Of a stretch of 64,000 nt of DNA, positions 60,650-64,000 are shown piece by piece. Under the pieces are notes generated by a model. That model did no database searches, was not told where the DNA came from, and saw only the letters and a program-made list of their open reading frames with translations. Position numbers and translations under genes: made by a program. Position 1 is the first letter of the stretch, and the number at the start of each line of letters is the position of its first letter. The DNA is from Rhodoferax sp. (GTDB lineage: Bacteria > Pseudomonadota > Gammaproteobacteria > Burkholderiales > Burkholderiaceae_C): contig NZ_JAAFIX010000001.1 of assembly GCF_013297935.1 (NCBI RefSeq), positions 372,001 to 436,000 on the forward strand. The letters are read 5' to 3'.

Positions 60650-62302
60650 TCACTTTTCTGCAGCTTGAAGCCACTCGTCGAAATTCTGCCTATCTGTGTC
60701 TTCAATGAATGGATTACTTACATAGTCACAATACTTCTCCGCCAACGTACTGGCACCCTCGACACAAAAGAAGTCAACTTCATACTGCTTCAGTACTTCA
60801 AATGTCTTCTCATTTTCGTAGGGATCAGCGATCAATCCTCGTCTATATAGCTGATAAAGCAAGAGCCAATTCTGATCTTTTGCATAGAGATTTGAGTTGA
60901 GAATACTTTTCGCATACGCATTGATGCGATCAACAGCAACTTCGAAGTTGGACAGCATTGCGATTGCAACACAGTCTTCAGACTCGATGACTCTAGCAAT
61001 TGAGCTGTCTGATGGCGCCGCTTCTAACCTCTCTAAGTAATAGAGCGCCCAACAAATTCCGTCCGATCTTCGATGATCAACATTCACACTGATGATCGAA
61101 TTCAGTTTTTCGACTAATTTTTCTTTGTCATAGGAATCGGCGCGTGCATCAATCTTCTCCAAATAGGGGAGCAATATAGGATAGTGCCACGCCAGATTCA
61201 GCACAAATTCAAAGACATTCGCCGCTGCGTTGTCCTTCACTCTTCCTGCAACTATGGCTACCGCAAACTTAATGACGCTGCCATCTGGGGTTTCGTTATT
61301 CAAGCGTATGGCGTGGTCTAAGAATTGAAATGCATCTCCGCTATTCAGGTACGAAATTTGGCCATCTTCGCGAAGCAAAGGCGTAGCTGCGCTCATTAAT
61401 TCGGCAACCCACTTTTCCTGGGCTGGCTCTGGCAACTCTGCGATATGTGTCTTGGCCAAATTCAAGGTCAATCGATACTTACTCAACTCCTTGCCCAAAG
61501 TTCGCGTGAAGTCTTGCGCTTCTTCGTAAGTAGCGCAAAGTGCTGCGTAGTCATCGATGTAACGTTCGAATGAGAAATTGCGTTTTCTAAGCTCTCGATC
61601 TACGGCTGCCAATATGACTTCAACTGCTATGCTGGATGTTGCCGGACCAATGGGCAATCCGGAAGTTTCATTACGCTTGCTCATTCGCAGCACTCGATCT
61701 AGGTTGCTGCTCCAATGGGTTGGTTGATTTGAAGAAACTAGGCTGGCCTTCGCCACCTCGAAACCTTGGATCGCCCACTCCAGCGAATGTGTATAAATCG
61801 ATCCAAAGCAATTAGCAACATCCGTATGGGCTCGAAACCTCTTTCCAAAACTCTGCTGCACGGCCCTAGCCGCCTTGGTTTCGAAGTCCTCGTAGTTCAT
61901 GATGAGCATGCGTCCATCGCTGTGTTGTTCGACGTGGATAGCACTGTTTTCGTCAGCCCTCGCCGCTTCTAATTCCGCGTAGTTGGCATCAAAGGCCGCA
62001 AACACATTCGCAAACGCTAGTGGATGAATTAAACCGAGGACTCGCGAGACATTGTTGTAGCGAGTCGCACGATATTCAACTAGATCGAATCCCCCCTTTC
62101 TTCGTTCTTTGTTGAGCTGAATTTCACTCAATTTGAAAGCGACTTCCGGAGTAAATCCCTTGGTACAGATATTGGGCGGGAGTTCTGACGCTGAAGACTT
62201 TTGATTCGGAAAGTAGTTCCATCTCGTGAGCGCCTCAAGAAAATGCCTTCTTGTCGCAAACACGACGTCATTGGCGACGTGAGAAACAGCAAACTCTTTC
62301 AT
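60650..62302 (-). CDS. Reverse transcriptase of the Abi/DRT (defence) type
   Basis: The 550-residue protein has an RVT_1 domain: motif A AHTDVANCFGSIYTHSLEWA (catalytic Asp 161), motif B NETSGLPIGPATSSIAVEVI (211-230), and the YIDD catalytic pair D250-D251 in ERYIDDYAALC. From about residue 300 to the end it is helical and without a maturase or endonuclease domain, as in AbiA/AbiK/Abi-P2 and defence-associated reverse transcriptases (DRT), where the C-terminal part forms HEAT-like repeats. GGGAG lies about 10 bases before the ATG at 62302. The gene is markedly AT-richer (about half GC in the lines I counted) than its neighbours, a sign of transfer. An antiphage role is inferred. Confidence 0.9.
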   Translation of the reverse strand: MKEFAVSHVANDVVFATRRHFLEALTRWNYFPNQKSSASELPPNICTKGFTPEVAFKLSEIQLNKERRKGGFDLVEYRATRYNNVSRVLGLIHPLAFANVFAAFDANYAELEAARADENSAIHVEQHSDGRMLIMNYEDFETKAARAVQQSFGKRFRAHTDVANCFGSIYTHSLEWAIQGFEVAKASLVSSNQPTHWSSNLDRVLRMSKRNETSGLPIGPATSSIAVEVILAAVDRELRKRNFSFERYIDDYAALCATYEEAQDFTRTLGKELSKYRLTLNLAKTHIAELPEPAQEKWVAELMSAATPLLREDGQISYLNSGDAFQFLDHAIRLNNETPDGSVIKFAVAIVAGRVKDNAAANVFEFVLNLAWHYPILLPYLEKIDARADSYDKEKLVEKLNSIISVNVDHRRSDGICWALYYLERLEAAPSDSSIARVIESEDCVAIAMLSNFEVAVDRINAYAKSILNSNLYAKDQNWLLLYQLYRRGLIADPYENEKTFEVLKQYEVDFFCVEGASTLAEKYCDYVSNPFIEDTDRQNFDEWLQAAEK

Positions 62303-62515
62303 GTGTATGACTCCCGCTTTGTTTTATCACTGTACTGATACGTTGATCCTATCCCGAGAGGGACTTTGGATTTTTCCGTTAGGGGACATCGAGCGATAGA
62401 ACACGCCATTGAGCGTTCCACTCTGCCGTAAAAAAACCTCATTTCGTCACCCGCCAAAGCATCCCCAAATTTCCTCCCCCAAACTCCTTTGTATCACCAC
62501 GCAATAGGAGTCCCC

Positions 62516-62746
62516 ATGCCAATCACCTGCTTCATCCGCTACGAAATCGACCCGTTCCCAAAAGACCAGTTCACCACCTACGCAGAGAGCTGGGCACGCA
62601 TCATTCCCCGCCCGGGTGGGCATTTGCTGGGCTACTTTGTGCCGCACGAAGGCAGCAACTACGAGGCCTGGGGGCGGATCTCCTTTCCCAGCTTGGCAGC
62701 GTACGAGGCCTACCCCGAGCGCCTGCGCTTTGCCAGCTGCTGCTAA
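62516..62746 (+). pseudogene. Truncated NIPSNAP family protein
   Basis: The 76-residue product begins [20 protein letters not shown] and has [20 protein letters not shown] and [15 protein letters not shown], which match NIPSNAP proteins of 100-110 residues. After that it ends in an unrelated FASCC and a stop, so about 30 C-terminal residues (normally including ERFILREE-like sequence) are missing. The following bases do not restore the family sequence in another frame. It may be a pseudogene or a shortened form. GGAG lies before the ATG. Confidence 0.65.
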
Positions 62747-62829
62747 TGGCACCTGGCGGGGCAGCTGTCCAAGGCGCTGGCGGCGTACTGCATGCAGTAG
62801 GGCTGCCACTCGTATATTTTAGTCAAATC

Positions 62830-62880
62830 GGCCTCTATCCCTCGTAGATATTACGCAAGCAGCTCCTCTTTTGATAGCAA
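62830..62880 (-). repeat. Dispersed ~50-bp repeat copy (well conserved)
   Basis: On the minus strand it has TTGCTATCAAAAGAGGAGC, TGCTTGCGTAATATC and GAGGGATAGAGGCC. It lies between the NIPSNAP remnant and the hydrolase gene. Confidence 0.8.
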
Positions 62881-62920
62881 TCCTGTGTCACTGAGCCCGC
62901 GCGACTACCCGCCGCTGTTG

Positions 62921-63844
62921 CTAAGGCTGCAAGAACGCCAATGACTTCAGCACAAAATCTTCGTGAAACTGGAACGCGCCGCCGTGCCCTGCATCGGGGT
63001 AGATGATGAGCTGGCTATTGGGCAGCCGCCGTGCCAGGTCGTAGGTATTGGGCTTGGTGGGCACCATGCGGTCGTCATCGCCGTTGACCACCAGCACCGG
63101 TTGGGTGATGACCGACAGGTCGGCAGGCGGCTTGGTGCCCCAGTCGCGCAGGGCGCGCAGCTGCGCCAGGAAGGCACTTACCGTGATCTCTTTGTCGCGG
63201 TGCTCGGTACGCTCTTTCAGGCGCTCCAGAAACGCTTTACCTGCCGCAATGCCATTGGGGGTGCGTGTGAAGAACAAGAACTGCTTGGCGTCCTGCCCCG
63301 TCAGCAAGCCCCGGAACATGTCGTAAAAGGTTACCCACCCCACGGTGCTGATGCCCTCCCCGCCCGCAGGGCCCGTGCCGGCCAGGATCATTTTGCGCAC
63401 CAGTTGCGGCTGCTTGAGCACCATCTCTTGCGCAACCATTCCGCCCAACGAGAAACCCAAGAGGTCCACCTGCTTGAATCCCATGGCCTGAACAAAGGCC
63501 GTGGCATCGTCAGCCATTTGCTCCACGCTGTTGGCTGGGGCGCCGCTGGAGGCACCAATGCCACGGTTGTCGAACGTGACGACGTGGTGCTTGGCGGCAA
63601 GTCCTTCCACCACACGGGGGTCCCAGTTGTCCAGCACGGCGGCCAGGTGCACCAGCAGCACGACCGGCGTGCCGCCGTTGCTTTTGCCCAGTTCGCGGTA
63701 GGCGTAGTCCACGCCGTTGGCGGTGATGGTTTGTGTGGGCACGGTGCTCCACGAGTCCGCAAGGTCTGCGGCCCTGGCGCTGACGGTCGTCAATGTGGCG
63801 ACCAAGGCGGCGCCGAGCATGGCGGTTTTGAGTAAATGTCGCAT
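62921..63844 (-). CDS. Exported alpha/beta hydrolase
   Basis: The 307-residue protein has a clear Sec signal peptide (LLKTAMLGAALVATLTTVSARA) and an alpha/beta hydrolase fold: the oxyanion region VVLLVHLAAVLDNWDPRVVE, the nucleophile elbow LLGFSLGGMVAQE (Ser), the acid in VLVVNGDDDRMVPTKP and the His in DAGHGGAFQF. The substrate is unknown; the HLAAVLDNWDP form is typical of bacterial hydrolases close to haloalkane dehalogenase and 3-oxoadipate enol-lactonase folds. AAGGAG precedes the ATG at 63844. It follows the SDR gene on the same strand and may be co-transcribed. Confidence 0.9.
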   Translation of the reverse strand: MRHLLKTAMLGAALVATLTTVSARAADLADSWSTVPTQTITANGVDYAYRELGKSNGGTPVVLLVHLAAVLDNWDPRVVEGLAAKHHVVTFDNRGIGASSGAPANSVEQMADDATAFVQAMGFKQVDLLGFSLGGMVAQEMVLKQPQLVRKMILAGTGPAGGEGISTVGWVTFYDMFRGLLTGQDAKQFLFFTRTPNGIAAGKAFLERLKERTEHRDKEITVSAFLAQLRALRDWGTKPPADLSVITQPVLVVNGDDDRMVPTKPNTYDLARRLPNSQLIIYPDAGHGGAFQFHEDFVLKSLAFLQP

Positions 63845-63891
63845 GGTGGTGGTCTCCTTATTCAGCGCGGCTTTGGTCTGCCTGTGAGTCA

Positions 63892-64000
63892 TCAAATCTG
63901 TTGGGGCAAATAGACGGGGCGCGGCGCAGTCAGGCCTTGGCGGACTTGCTCGGTCAGCGCATCGGCCAGCACTTCATCCGCACCGGCTTCCAGACCGTCC
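63892..64000 (-). CDS. C-terminus of a short-chain dehydrogenase/reductase (partial)
   Basis: The last 35 codons are visible, reading DGLEAGADEVLADALTEQVR and ending at TGA 48 bp before the hydrolase start. The pattern GLEAGxxEVLADxxTxQV is typical of the end of a group of SDR-family oxidoreductases. The rest lies outside the window, so the NAD(P) site cannot be checked. Confidence 0.6.
   Translation of the reverse strand, partial: DGLEAGADEVLADALTEQVRQGLTAPRPVYLPQQI

Noticed and set aside
62303..62515. A retron-type msr/msd RNA upstream of the reverse transcriptase
   Set aside because: I could not find the inverted repeats a1/a2 or a conserved branching G context by eye; the RT also looks like the Abi/DRT type rather than retron type.

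Overview
The window looks like chromosomal DNA of a Comamonadaceae betaproteobacterium, most likely Rhodoferax or a close relative. The evidence is the GC-rich, strongly coding-biased sequence, the burkholderialian gene order (purM / perM / hda / HAD / pcnB / folK and murJ / rpsT / DUF3579 / argD / argF), a Tat-exported high-potential iron-sulfur protein, and a roughly 50-bp dispersed repeat of a type I associate with this family. No rRNA, tRNA or CRISPR array was seen. The genus is an inference from gene content, not from a marker alignment.

Layout. 1-8.8 kb: the end of a DUF1631 gene, a nitronate monooxygenase, a catabolic block (etfB, etfA, acyl-CoA dehydrogenase) with a perfect palindromic operator in front of etfB, an MscS-type channel and a class II HDAC-like amidohydrolase. 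8.9-12.8 kb: a MoxR / DUF58 / transglutaminase (TgpA-like) operon. 12.8-17.6 kb: cell-envelope genes (DUF945, MltB, SPOR) and an HDOD protein. 17.7-19.6 kb: a decayed type I secretion / RTX locus (the C-terminal stub of hlyD and a broken RTX gene) around an unknown membrane protein. 19.7-35.7 kb: two sets of the predicted amidoligase system (circularly permuted ATP-grasp, alpha-E and transglutaminase proteins, one transglutaminase fused to DUF2126). These sets are interrupted by comEC, by two integron-type gene cassettes with attC-like sites but no integrase, by a ParA/MobD-like ATPase, by the HiPIP with a perfect FNR box, and by a flavin reductase-like gene. 35.8-49.4 kb: core genes (RidA, MCP, folK, pcnB, hda, perM, purM, a second ParA-like ATPase, sirB1, murJ, a REC-REC-GGDEF regulator, rpsT, DUF3579). 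49.5-54.7 kb: argD-argF behind a terminator-like leader hairpin, then a divergent kynR-like regulator and kynU-kynA with an Lrp-type operator between them. 54.8-64 kb: an acetyl-CoA hydrolase/CoA-transferase, a PhyH dioxygenase, two small genes, a CorA-like transporter, a frameshifted Rrf2 remnant next to a thioredoxin-reductase-like flavoprotein, an AT-richer reverse transcriptase gene of the Abi/DRT defence type, a truncated NIPSNAP gene, an exported alpha/beta hydrolase and the C-terminus of an SDR gene.

The strongest candidates for unusual biology are the reverse transcriptase at 60650-62302, the two integrase-less cassettes at 28843-29872, the duplicated amidoligase system whose members share Gln/Ser-rich tails, and the approximately 50-bp repeat. 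That repeat occurs at least 15 times and lies in frame inside mltB, comEC (twice), the DUF58 gene, an HAD phosphatase gene and argF. At least three loci are decaying (RTX/HlyD, Rrf2, NIPSNAP).
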